Origin: Miltoncostaea oceani
GTDB lineage: Bacteria; Actinomycetota; Thermoleophilia; Miltoncostaeales; Miltoncostaeaceae
Assembly: GCF_018141545.1 (NCBI RefSeq)
Contig: NZ_CP064357.1
Span: 558,001 to 622,000, forward strand
Direction: 5' to 3'
Length of the DNA stretch: 64,000 nt
Below are positions 34,768-43,160 of this stretch, piece after piece (positions within the stretch are counted from its first letter, which is position 1; every line of letters starts with the position of its first letter). Under the pieces are notes generated by a model, which ran no database searches, was not told the origin of the DNA, and worked only from the letters and a program-made list of their open reading frames with translations. A program made the position numbers and the translations under genes.

Positions 34768-34956
34768 TCACGCTGCAGGTGGCCATTCCCACACCGTCCT
34801 GATAGCGGAGACAACGAGGGCACGCTGCTCGGGCGTCAGGCGTCCCAGGCGGCGGGCGGCGTCACCGGCATCCACGTGGGGGAGGTCTCGGGCGAGGCGA
34901 GCGAGTTCTCGCAGTGCCCCGTCCTTCGCCCACTCGTTGAGCGGTGGATCTGTCAC
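34768..34956 (-). CDS. Single-domain member of family B (N-domain only)
   Basis: A 62-residue helical protein from GTG 34956: PPLNEWAKDGALRELARLARDL, then AARRLGRLTPEQRALVVSAIRTVWEW. It shares the W, the RLxxLTxxQRxxV block and the overall length with the N-domains at 21551 and 34032, but has no C-domain partner next to it. It is convergent with the fused gene. Confidence 0.55.
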   Translation of the reverse strand: MTDPPLNEWAKDGALRELARLARDLPHVDAGDAARRLGRLTPEQRALVVSAIRTVWEWPPAA

Positions 34957-35419
34957 CTGCCGCCGCGACGCAGACGCGGCGTTGTCCTCTCAAGGCGCGT
35001 TCGGCACCTCTCCCTGTAGATCGCGGCTTCCTCGCTCGCGGTGATGCGACCCTAGGCGGAGCGGCGGACGCGAACGTGCTGGCCGCCTCACCTATCAGGC
35101 TGTCTGGTGGGCCACCCGACGCCGCGGCCGCCGCCGAGGAGCACGACCACCTCACGCGAGGCCAGCACATCGGGGCCGGCGACGACCAACGGTTGCCGCC
35201 TGCGCCGACTCAGAGGTGCCGCGTGACGACCATCGATGTCCCTCATCGCGCGGCGCAGGCCCACACCAGCGAGGCCCGGCCCGGGTCCGGGTACGGACCT
35301 TCGATGCCGAAGCTGCGCTCCGAAAGGGGGCGTCGTGACCAGCCATGTCGATGTGGAACGGGGTGCCTGCCGTCGCCGGGCGAGGGGCGTCACTGTCCTT
35401 CGCGCGATCCCTCAAGGGT
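34957..35419. other. Gap of about 460 bp
   Basis: Lies between the small family B gene and the end of the sigma factor gene. A minus-strand frame (about 35088-35180) reads PLVVAGPDVLASREVVVLLGGGRGV, protein-like but without a supported start. No other element seen. Confidence 0.3.
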
Positions 35420-36046
35420 CTAGACGACGAACCTCGGCCGGCAGGGGCTGCCTGCCTTGCGACGTGAAGCGGCGAGGGCTGCGGTGGCCGTCACGGCGCG
35501 AGGGGCCGCCCCCGCGATGGCGATCGGCTGCTCCGCGATGTTGATGCGCAGGGCCAACCGCTTCTGGGCGAGCCGCACGCGTCCCTTCGCCGTTCCGAGT
35601 GCGACGCCCGTACGAGCCGCGAGCTCGGCGTGGCTGAGCCCCGCGCCGTAGACCAGGGTCAGGGCGTGACGCTGGACGGCCGGCAGCTCCCCGAGCGCCG
35701 CCCGCACCTCGCGGGCCTCCCCGCGCGAGATGGTTTGGGTGAGGGCGTCGGGAGCGTGATCCTGCTCGCGCAGCTCGCTGCGGGCGGACACCACCAAACG
35801 GTCTTGACGAGCACGCAGGCGCAGGACGTCGACAGCGCCATGATGCGCCACGGCGAGGATCCACGTTCGAACCGTTCCACGCCGTTGGTCGTACTGGCCG
35901 CGGGTCCGCCAGATCCGCAGGAACACCTCTTGGGTCAGGTCCTCGGCGGACTCAGGGCAGGTCAGGACCCGGACGCCGACTGCATGGACCGCGTGCCAGT
36001 GGCGCCGGAAGAGCTGCTCGAAGGCGTCCCGGTCGCCGAGGCACAT
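35420..36046 (-). CDS. ECF-type RNA polymerase sigma factor
   Basis: A protein of 208 residues: region 2 (about 5-75; DAFEQLFRRHWHAV, AEDLTQEVFLRIWR, WILAVAHHGAVDVLR) and region 4 (about 110-165; LPAVQRHALTLVYGAGLSHAELAARTGVALGTAKGRVR), with a basic 40-residue tail. It directs polymerase to a stress or signal regulon. No ZAS/RsrA-type anti-sigma gene follows. The ATG at 36046 is used, but the preceding in-frame codons (reading TADERDAAL) resemble the usual ECF N-terminus, so translation may begin further up, coupled to the upstream small gene. Confidence 0.88.
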   Translation of the reverse strand: MCLGDRDAFEQLFRRHWHAVHAVGVRVLTCPESAEDLTQEVFLRIWRTRGQYDQRRGTVRTWILAVAHHGAVDVLRLRARQDRLVVSARSELREQDHAPDALTQTISRGEAREVRAALGELPAVQRHALTLVYGAGLSHAELAARTGVALGTAKGRVRLAQKRLALRINIAEQPIAIAGAAPRAVTATAALAASRRKAGSPCRPRFVV

Positions 36047-36099
36047 GAGTGCCGCGTCGCGTTCATCCGCCGTCGTGCCGAGGGCCGCCTGGATGGTCG

Positions 36100-36366
36100 T
36101 CAGCCGGTGCCCCTGCGCCCTCGTCTCGGCGAGCCGGCCGCGAGTCGGCCGCTGTCGGTGAGGCCGAGGGGACGGGGCGGGTCAAGACTCCTGTCGAGGT
36201 AGACGTAGCCTGCGACCGCCAGGCGCCTGATCGCCCGGGGTGCGACGACCGGCGTCAGCTGAGCCAGTAGAGCCGGCTCGGCGAGATCGCGCCACGCCTC
36301 CGTCGGCCGACCCAGCTCTTCGGTGGCGAGCATCGCCGAGAGAACAGCGTGGTCGAGGACTCTCAC
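36100..36366 (-). CDS. Small winged-helix-like protein upstream of the sigma factor
   Basis: An 88-residue protein from GTG 36366, which has GGAGGGG four bases upstream. VLDHAVLSAMLATEEL, WRDLAEPALLAQL, APRAIRRLAVAGYVYLDRSLDPPRPLGLTDSGR gives three helices and a wing. It ends 53 bases before the sigma factor ATG on the same strand, so it is likely co-transcribed and might control or partner it. Not recognised as a known anti-sigma family. Confidence 0.6.
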   Translation of the reverse strand: MRVLDHAVLSAMLATEELGRPTEAWRDLAEPALLAQLTPVVAPRAIRRLAVAGYVYLDRSLDPPRPLGLTDSGRLAAGSPRRGRRGTG

Positions 36367-36608
36367 GTCACCCCTCCGTCTCCTGCGCACGGGGGGGCCG
36401 CACCGCGGTCCCCTCGCACGGTCGCCCCTCCCCCACGGCGGCCTTCAAGCGGAGGGGCCGTAGCCGGTGGATCGGGAGCGCGAGGCACGCGCACCGACCT
36501 TCTCGCCGCCACCGAGGCCCGCGGACTCGATGTTGATGAGAGACCCGTGGGCGAGCAGCATCGTCCGTCTGCTGGAGACCTCGTCACCGCCCTCGAAGTG
36601 GGTGCTGA

Positions 36609-37001
36609 TCACTCGGATGCCTCGGCGCCCTCTGCGAGGAACAGCTCGTGAAGTTCATCAATGGACGAGACCACCGTCAGGAACCTATGGACTCCCGTAA
36701 TGGTCAAGGCGTGGCGCGGGGGTCCCGAGCCGCTCAGAACGGCGAACAGCCGCTCCCCGAGGGACCGGTTGTGGGCGTCGATGAGCACCTTGACCCCCGA
36801 TGAATCCAGGAAAGTGAGCGCCTGCAGGTCCACGGCGATGGCGCGCGGCCGCGTCGCTTCGATCTGCGCTAGGAGGGCATCCGCGGCCGCGACGCTCGCG
36901 AGGTCGAATTCGCCGGTCAACGACAGCATGGCGACGCCATCGTCATGCTCGATACGCCCGTTCAGGACATGACCGAGCGGCACCGTGAGGTCGTCGGGCA
37001 T
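36609..37001 (-). CDS. STAS-domain anti-sigma factor antagonist (phosphorylatable type)
   Basis: A STAS domain of 130 residues from ATG 37001: VAMLSLTGEFDLASVAAADALL, then IAVDLQALTFLDSSGVKVLIDAHNR. DSSG carries the serine that RsbV/SpoIIAA proteins have phosphorylated by the anti-sigma kinase and dephosphorylated by a SpoIIE phosphatase. Unlike the STAS protein at 14279, this site is intact. It is the third gene of a same-strand group after two GAF-ANTAR genes. Confidence 0.85.
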   Translation of the reverse strand: MPDDLTVPLGHVLNGRIEHDDGVAMLSLTGEFDLASVAAADALLAQIEATRPRAIAVDLQALTFLDSSGVKVLIDAHNRSLGERLFAVLSGSGPPRHALTITGVHRFLTVVSSIDELHELFLAEGAEASE

Positions 37002-37209
37002 GGAACCGTCCGATCGGGACTGGATCGCGGAGCCTGCGAGGTCCGGGCAGGGGGTGCTGGGCAGCATCGTCGGGACTCGGCGACCCCGCGTCAAGTCTCC
37101 GACCGATCTGTGACGGTGCGGCCCGGGCCGAGCGGCAACGCGAACCGACGCGGAGGTTGAGCAAAGCCGACGCGTCGACTTCCTCGTCGGGCTTCCGCCG
37201 ACTTGGCGT

Positions 37210-37923
37210 CTACGGGTTTGGAATGACGCGTCGGCCGGCGACGACATCGGCGGCCACTTCACCCATGCGTCGCCCCTCCTCGCGGGCGAAGGCACGAAGG
37301 AGGTCGAAGGCCTCGTCCATCTCACAGCCCCTGCGTTCGGCGAGGACGCCCTTCGCCTGCTCGATCACGATTCGACTGTTGAGCGCGTGTTGGAGCTGTT
37401 GCTGGACGATCTGGGCGTCGACGAGGGCGCGGCTTTGGACGAGGGTGATCGTCGCGACATCGGCGAGGGCTTGGGCGACGGCGAGATCAGGCCCCGCCAG
37501 CTCGACCGGTTCGGCGCGGAACAGGTTCATCGCCCCGAGGACCTCGCCGCGCAGTCGCAGCGGGAACGCGTGCGCCGCTCGGAAACCCGCTGCGACAGCG
37601 ACGGGTGCGAAACGCGGCCACCGGCCCTCCTCGCCCGCGAGGTCAGCCACGTTGAGCGGCGTCCCCGTCGAGCAACAGTCGTGGCAGGGCCCCTCCTCGT
37701 TCTGGGTCTGGAAGAGCTCGACCACCTCGGTTGCCTTGCTGGTGGCGGCCACGACATGCAGGCGACCGGACTCCCCGCGAAGGAGGAGGCCCGCGGCGTC
37801 GGCGTCCAAGAGCTCTACCGAACGCTCGGTCAGGAGCGTCATGAGCTCAACGACGTCGAAATCCTCGACGAGGTTGTCGACCAGCTCGACGAAGGTGTTC
37901 GCCAGGCGCTGCTCTCGGATCAC
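37210..37923 (-). CDS. GAF-ANTAR protein (RNA-binding response protein), second of a tandem pair
   Basis: A protein of 237 residues from GTG 37923, with GGAGAAGGA upstream. The GAF domain (about 10-155) has the typical EGPCHDCCSTGTPLNVADL and FPLRLRGEVLGAMNLF. The ANTAR domain (about 165-225) reads IVQQQLQHALNSRIVIEQAKGVLAERRG, then AFDLLRAFAREEG. ANTAR domains bind paired RNA hairpins and prevent transcription termination; no such leader was identified here. The same arrangement is repeated in the next gene upstream. Confidence 0.88.
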   Translation of the reverse strand: MIREQRLANTFVELVDNLVEDFDVVELMTLLTERSVELLDADAAGLLLRGESGRLHVVAATSKATEVVELFQTQNEEGPCHDCCSTGTPLNVADLAGEEGRWPRFAPVAVAAGFRAAHAFPLRLRGEVLGAMNLFRAEPVELAGPDLAVAQALADVATITLVQSRALVDAQIVQQQLQHALNSRIVIEQAKGVLAERRGCEMDEAFDLLRAFAREEGRRMGEVAADVVAGRRVIPNP

Positions 37924-37980
37924 GTGGTTTCCTTCTCCAAAGTTACCCGCGGCGACCTTCACCGACGGGGGCGTTGATCT

Positions 37981-38697
37981 TCACACAGCCCGCCAACCAG
38001 TCGTTAGGCGTAGGCGTCGCATCACGACGTCCCTCGCGACATCGACCACGAGCCGATCCGTGACGAAAGCCTGGGCACGTAGCAACGCCAGGGCGTCGAG
38101 GACCCCGACGCCGCACTGGACGCTCACCATGCCCGACGCCTGGTGGACGACCGCGCTGTGCGACGCGAGGGCCTCGAGCTGCGGGTGCACCGACTCGGGG
38201 GCGGCGGACGCTTGGGTGATGACGATCAGGGTCGCGGCGATGTCGGCGATGACCTGGAGGTCGCCGCGCTCGCCTGTCGACAGGTCCCCCTCCTCGGCGC
38301 GGAAGACGGTGAGTGCCCCGAGATGGGCTGCGCCGACACGGAGGGGAACGGAGAAGACGGCGGCCGCTCCCGCATCCAGGGCCGCTCGGGTGAACGCCGG
38401 CCACCGCGACCGCGATCTCGCGAGGTCGGGTTCCGAAACCAGGGCGCCGCCCGTGTGGGCATCGACGCACGGCCCCTCCCCGAACCCGTTCTGCAGGAAC
38501 TCGAGCTGCTCGGCGACGGCACCGGACCACGCGAGGGGGGTCGGCGTCCCACCGACCAGGATCATGATGCTCGCCCCGGAGACCGACAGGGAACGCGTGG
38601 ATGCACGGAGGACGCCCGTGACGGGGTCCGCATCGCGTACGGCGCGAAGGACCGCCGCGAGCCGCGTCACCCGCCCCCGATCCCCGAGTTCGGTCAT
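37981..38697 (-). CDS. GAF-ANTAR protein, first of a tandem pair
   Basis: A protein of 238 residues from ATG 38697. The GAF domain (about 10-155) has GEGPCVDAHTGGALVSEPDL and FSVPLRVGAAHLGALTVFR. The ANTAR-like C-terminus (about 170-232) has HPQLEALASHSAVVHQASGMVSVQCGV and ALALLRAQAF, more diverged than its neighbour. It is a paralogue of the 37210 gene, 57 bases upstream of it, which suggests duplication. No clear ribosome site precedes the ATG. Confidence 0.83.
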   Translation of the reverse strand: MTELGDRGRVTRLAAVLRAVRDADPVTGVLRASTRSLSVSGASIMILVGGTPTPLAWSGAVAEQLEFLQNGFGEGPCVDAHTGGALVSEPDLARSRSRWPAFTRAALDAGAAAVFSVPLRVGAAHLGALTVFRAEEGDLSTGERGDLQVIADIAATLIVITQASAAPESVHPQLEALASHSAVVHQASGMVSVQCGVGVLDALALLRAQAFVTDRLVVDVARDVVMRRLRLTTGWRAV

Positions 38698-39305
38698 GGG
38701 CGCACGGTCGGGATCCCCGTGCTGGTGCCGCGTACCGCGTCCATACGTCTCCTGGCGGTATCGCCGATCGACGCCTTGGGTCCGCAGGCAGCAATCAACG
38801 GGCGAGAGCCCGTGCGATGCCGGACACCACATCCGACGCGCCGACCCTAGCGACGGGGTGTCGCACAGTCGAATCGACCTCGCGCTCGACGGCGCGCAAG
38901 GGCCCCTGACGACACGACGAATCGAGGTGAAGATCCGATCCAGGCGGGGGCCTACGCCGGCTTCAGGTCTCGAATCTCGAGAGCATGGCGTCGCCGATAG
39001 CGGGACTCGAGGCTCCGCGATGTTGCCATCCTCGGGAGCCCCCCCCGGATGACGCACCCGGTGTATCACTACGGAGCGCCCGTGCCGCCGACTACCCTCC
39101 CTCGATGCTGCCGTGCCTCGATCCCAGCGAGACGCAGCGAGACGCGTCGCGACGTGAACCCGACGATCGGATGCGCCCTTCGCGCAGGCGCCCGGCGGAC
39201 GTTTCGTGGCGCTATCCACCGCCCTTCAGTCGCGCGCGGATCGCCGAAGTCGATCCTCGCGATGAGGGGGGACTCCGTTGCGAATGAGGTTCACTCGCCA
39301 ATGAG
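38698..39305. other. Gap of about 610 bp
   Basis: Upstream region of the GAF-ANTAR operon. No gene, RNA gene or repeat identified. Confidence 0.35.
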
Positions 39306-39509
39306 TCAATCTCCCCGGACCAAGCGCGCGACATCGCCTTTCGCAGCAATTATTCGAACACCGCCGACGTGCAGGGCGAGGAAGTGGTCTCCGACTTGGA
39401 TTACGACGCCCTCGTCGCCGGGCTCGATGACGATCGCCGACCCAGGCACAACCGGCACGGATCGCAGCAGACACACCACGTCCCCGACCTCGTACTGCAG
39501 TCCACTCAC
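39306..39509 (-). CDS. Small beta-rich protein, family A (second copy)
   Basis: A 67-residue protein from GTG 39509; GGAGGGG lies four bases before it, a strong start. It reads LQYEVGDVVCLLRSVPVVPGSAIVIEPGDEGVVIQVGDHFLALHVGGVRIIAA, a run of short strands like an SH3-type barrel. The pattern matches the 17101 protein. No family or function recognised; monocistronic. Confidence 0.62.
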   Translation of the reverse strand: MSGLQYEVGDVVCLLRSVPVVPGSAIVIEPGDEGVVIQVGDHFLALHVGGVRIIAAKGDVARLVRGD

Positions 39510-40058
39510 GACCCCTCCAGGGCACGGAGCGTGGTCACCGGTTGCCGTGATCCCAGCAGTCGGCCGCCGCGAGTGGGCTCATCGACACGTCGTTCTCTGT
39601 TGTTCCCGACCCATCCCGTGGCAGTGGCCTTCAACTCGGTGCCGCGCCGGTGCCGGATGGCCGCCGCTGGCTCGTGAGCCCATTCGATCTGGCTCGCCAC
39701 TGAGTCCCCACCGGCGGGGGGCGCCTGAATGAGCCAAGGGACGCGGCAGAGCCTCAGGTTCGCGGCTGGGAAGTCCCGTGCGCCATGCGCAGCGGTCTGC
39801 ACTTCCAGTTCGCTGCGTTCGGTGATCGAGCCCTTTCATCCCGCTCGGGCCACCTCGTCTCCCTTGATGGCTGAGCCGGATATCGGGAGGCTAGAGGGCG
39901 ACGTTCCACCTGAACCTTACGCTCAGGAGGGAGGCGCCTCCCGGAAGACCGGTCTCGCTCCCTTGGAGCCCCGTAACCGTGAGTGAACTCGTGGCTGCCG
40001 AGTCCCTGCACGGCGTTACCATGACGCGATCACGGCGACCGGTGACCTTCTCGAGTTG
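39510..40058. other. Gap of about 550 bp with a palindrome
   Basis: Holds a perfect 14-base palindrome, GGGAGGCGCCTCCC at 39929-39942, upstream of the 40059 gene. A short frame with a plausible start (GTG 39979) reads SELVAAESLHGV and stops at 40057, one base before the next start; it could be a leader or a frameshifted N-terminus. Confidence 0.4.
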
Positions 40059-41195
40059 ATGCATGGCGCGGTGCGGCGCTACGAGAGCGTGCGTCTGGTC
40101 TTCCGGGAGTGGCGCCACCGAGACCGATCCCGGCAGGCATGGGACCGGTACCTCGCGACTACCGCCGGCACCTCCTTCTCCCTAGAGCTCGGCAGCATCG
40201 GTGGCGAGCCTGAGCCCGAGGAGACCGAGGACATCACCCGCCTCTGGAGGGCGCCTGGGCGCGGGCGAGAGGAGTCGGATCGCTGGAATCCGCAGGGACG
40301 CACCCAGTCGCTCACGGTGATCAACGACGGGACGTGGTGGCGTTTCGACCCCCTGATCGGGTCGATCACCAACGACGGCGACCCCGGGCACCGCGTCGGG
40401 ATGGGTGAAGCCGCACGACCGCTCCTCGACCCCGCCGTGATGCTCCCATTCGTCGACCTACAGGTCATCGGCACGGCAAGCGTCGCCGGTCGCGCGGGCA
40501 TACGCGCGCTCGCTCACGTACGACCACGCTCCGACGACGACGGCCACGCATCCCCTCTACCGTTCGGAGCCGACGAACATGAGATCGTCGTGGACGGGAC
40601 GCTGGGTGTGTTGTTGCGCATGGAGAGCCGGATCGGTGGGGCGCCCTTCCATGTCACAGAAGTCATGGAGATCGCGTTCGGCGAGGCGTTCGATCCCGCC
40701 GTCTTTTCCTTCTCGGCACCCGCTGGGCGGCCGGCGCGGCGCAGCCACGACCTCTTTCCCCCACCGCTTGATCTGCCGCTCCTCGAGGCGGCTTCGCGCG
40801 CTCCCTTCACGGTCTGGGTGCCGACGCGCACACCCGCCGGCCACAGCCCCCTCGTCGAACTCGTGCCTGCATCCGAGGGGCCGCTGAGAACGGCGAGCGT
40901 CCATCTGAACTACCCACACCCCGAGCACGGCTTCCAGGTGATCCAGACCCACGTCGTCGACGGCAACTGGGGCGACACCGGCTGGGCGGAGTTGCCCCTC
41001 GATGGGTGGACCGCCCGGATCCGCACGATGGGTGGTCAACGCCAACTGATCACCGACCGCGACGCGACGCGGGTGCTCATCCAAGCGAACAACCTCGACA
41101 GCGAGACCCTCGTAGCGATCGCGGAATCGCTCGTCGAAGCCTCAATCGATCCGCCCACCCTCCGCTGGATCGATAGTGGAGATCCCGACGGGTGA
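40059..41195 (+). CDS. Protein of unknown function, LolA/RseB-like fold suspected
   Basis: A protein of 378 residues. N-terminal helix YESVRLVFREWRHRDRSR, then alternating strands: TVINDGTWWRFDPLIGSITNDGD, GADEHEIVVDGTLGVLLRME and VMEIAFGEAFDPAVFSFSAP. The pattern of a strand series carrying substrate-like Trp/Arg and the phrase xVDGxxGVLLRxE resembles periplasmic lipoprotein-carrier/RseB folds, but no signal peptide is seen. The C-terminus has two further strand-helix repeats. The ATG at 40059 is the first good codon; the frame is open and coding-like upstream (reading DAITATGDLLEL), so the true start may lie earlier. It is followed by the 41284 gene. Confidence 0.6.
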   Translation: MHGAVRRYESVRLVFREWRHRDRSRQAWDRYLATTAGTSFSLELGSIGGEPEPEETEDITRLWRAPGRGREESDRWNPQGRTQSLTVINDGTWWRFDPLIGSITNDGDPGHRVGMGEAARPLLDPAVMLPFVDLQVIGTASVAGRAGIRALAHVRPRSDDDGHASPLPFGADEHEIVVDGTLGVLLRMESRIGGAPFHVTEVMEIAFGEAFDPAVFSFSAPAGRPARRSHDLFPPPLDLPLLEAASRAPFTVWVPTRTPAGHSPLVELVPASEGPLRTASVHLNYPHPEHGFQVIQTHVVDGNWGDTGWAELPLDGWTARIRTMGGQRQLITDRDATRVLIQANNLDSETLVAIAESLVEASIDPPTLRWIDSGDPDG

Positions 41196-41283
41196 TGCTG
41201 ACGGACCACTTGAGGGATCGACATCGTCTGTATCCGCGGCGGGCGATCGGGGCCTCCGCCGCCGAGCCGGAGGACCGTTCGAC

Positions 41284-42117
41284 GTGCCCGAAGCCATGAC
41301 CGACGAGGGAGACCCGGAAGCCATCCGCAGGCGCGTCGATGACCTACAGCGTCAGATCGACAGCCATCCCGCGCGGATCGAGCACCACGCAATCGAGGCC
41401 CTCAACGAGAGTCTGAACCACGTCTGGCGTCCCAACCTCGCGGAACTCGAACAGCTGCTCGTCGCACCCTCCCAGGACCAGGGACTCGCCATCGAACTGA
41501 TCCAGAACGTCAAAGCTCCAGTAGTCCGCGACCGATTTATCGCGAGCGTCCTCCGGGCGACGCACAACTATGTCGCGAGCACCCAGAGCCTCGTCGAGCA
41601 CGTGCGCACGGTGATGCGAAACCGAAGTGGTGACACCGCCGCAGCCTTCACGATCCGCCGCAGAGACCTTGCAAAGGACTCGAGCGTCGCCTTCTTCAAG
41701 GACTTGCGGAACTTCACCCTGCACAGGTCCCTGCCGCCCCTCACCTGGGAGTTCCGCGTCGCGGACCTGCATCGACCAGACGCCTTCGAGTTCGACTTTC
41801 GAGTTCCCGTCTCGGCACTCCGGTTGTGGAGCGGCTGGAGCGCGTCGTCGAGGTCCCTGCTCGCGGAACGCGAAGGAGGGTTGTCGCTTGAGCCGCTGCT
41901 GAGGCGCCACGGCGCGATCGTCCTCGACCTCAACTCCTGGTTGATCGATCGCCTGCTCGCGGACGGTGAAGCCGGTCGAGCAGTCGTCAACGAGCTCATC
42001 ACACGGCAGGAGATGCTGATTACGGGGCTCGACCGAGGCGAGGTTCTGCGCCGCATCAGGGACCGCTCCGACCGATCGGACTACCCACAGGGTGAAGGCA
42101 TGCATCGGGACAGTTGA
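41284..42117 (+). CDS. Protein of unknown function, helical
   Basis: A protein of 277 residues from GTG 41284, which has GGAGGA about ten bases upstream (ATG 41296 is the alternative). Long helices with conserved-looking W and H: ALNESLNHVWRPNLAELEQLL, VRDRFIASVLRATHNYVASTQSLVEHVRTVM, KDLRNFTLHRSLPP (an HR-rich centre), then a beta-rich middle (TWEFRVADL). A pattern of NFxxHRxLP recalls HEPN-like nucleic-acid enzymes, but that is a guess. No domain is certain. The 88-base gap to the preceding gene suggests co-transcription. Confidence 0.6.
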   Translation: MPEAMTDEGDPEAIRRRVDDLQRQIDSHPARIEHHAIEALNESLNHVWRPNLAELEQLLVAPSQDQGLAIELIQNVKAPVVRDRFIASVLRATHNYVASTQSLVEHVRTVMRNRSGDTAAAFTIRRRDLAKDSSVAFFKDLRNFTLHRSLPPLTWEFRVADLHRPDAFEFDFRVPVSALRLWSGWSASSRSLLAEREGGLSLEPLLRRHGAIVLDLNSWLIDRLLADGEAGRAVVNELITRQEMLITGLDRGEVLRRIRDRSDRSDYPQGEGMHRDS

Positions 42118-42662
42118 CCGCCACCGACTACAGCTGGCGGCTTAGACGTCTGGCACGTCCCTTATCCCATGAGGGGCGGCGGACGACGTCGCGCGAGGCG
42201 CGGCGGGGCGTGGGACGACGCATGGTGCCGTCGAGTTCGCGGCATCGTCGTCGGACGACCTGCCCGGAGGACTCGATCAGTGCAACCGCGTGACAGTGAC
42301 CTCTTGGGGGCAGGCGCGGGTCCTCGCCAAGACCTCCACACGTCGGTTCCTCGCAGCCGATGCAACGACTACTCACGACCTCGTCCCAGTTGGGATCTTC
42401 GCGTGCTCCTTAGCACCCGGTCCGGCCGGGTGGCGGACCTGAGTGGATCCCTCGTGGAGGACGGTTCCCAGACGAGCAGTCACTCGGAGTCGCACAGTGT
42501 GCGACCCGACTGCTCGGGGGGCCGCGGCGCCTGCGTCCCGGGTGCCGCACACCACCGCTACGCACGGACGGACGGACGGACGGACGGACGGATCGTAAGC
42601 CCCGTGTCATCTCCGGCTGTTCGAATCACGGTCGTCGTCTCAAACCTGTCTGGAGGAGGGAC
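42118..42662. other. Gap of about 545 bp with a tetranucleotide repeat
   Basis: Upstream region of the rhodanese gene. It contains seven tandem ACGG units at 42564-42592. No gene seen. Confidence 0.4.
42564..42592 (+). repeat. ACGG tetranucleotide tandem repeat (7 copies)
   Basis: Seven uninterrupted copies of ACGG followed by one A, 70 bases before the rhodanese start codon. Length variation here could alter the leader or promoter spacing of the downstream gene. Confidence 0.85.
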
Positions 42663-43160
42663 GTGCCGGCTAGCCAGAGTTCCGAGATCCGACTCCCTGG
42701 GTGCACCGCCGCTATCGACCGAGTCGTGGCGGCGGCACGCTGTCGCTTCCCTCGCCTGACGCCTGCGGGCTCGTTGGAGGCGGTCCGGGCTGGCGGGCTG
42801 ATCGTCGATATCCGGTCTGAACTCCAGCGGGAGCAGCAGGGGCGGGTTCCAGGTGCGCTGTTCATCCCCCGCAACGTGCTTGAGTGGCGAGCCGATCCGA
42901 CGTGCCCCCACCACAACCGCGTCCTCACTGCTGTGAAGGGTCCGCTCGTGCTCATGTGCGCCGAGGGCTACCAGTCGAGCCTCGCCGCCGCCGCCTTGGT
43001 CGATCTGGGGGTCGCGAACGCCGCCGACATGGAGGGCGGCTACGATCGCTGGCGCGCAGAGGGTCTGCCGACCGTCGGCGCCCCATGTCGGAGCGTCGAA
43101 CGGGAATCGCGGTCGCCTCAACCGACGAATAGCGTGTCCACAACCGGGGGGCTGGCGTGA
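42663..43160 (+). CDS. Rhodanese-domain protein
   Basis: A single rhodanese domain of 165 residues: GLIVDIRSELQREQQGRVPGALFIP, a middle helix, then LVLMCAEGYQSSLAAAAL, where Cys99 is the sulfur-carrying residue of the active loop, and ADMEGGYDRWRAEGLP. Rhodaneses move sulfane sulfur (or selenium) between acceptors. GTG 42663 has GGAGG six to seven bases upstream. Its last bases overlap the start of the flavoprotein gene as GTGA. It lies next to the selenocysteine locus, so a role in selenium or sulfur delivery is possible but unproven. Confidence 0.85.
   Translation: MPASQSSEIRLPGCTAAIDRVVAAARCRFPRLTPAGSLEAVRAGGLIVDIRSELQREQQGRVPGALFIPRNVLEWRADPTCPHHNRVLTAVKGPLVLMCAEGYQSSLAAAALVDLGVANAADMEGGYDRWRAEGLPTVGAPCRSVERESRSPQPTNSVSTTGGLA

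Noticed and set aside
42560-42600. ACGG repeats as a CRISPR array
   Set aside because: Units are four bases without spacers; no cas genes seen anywhere in the window.
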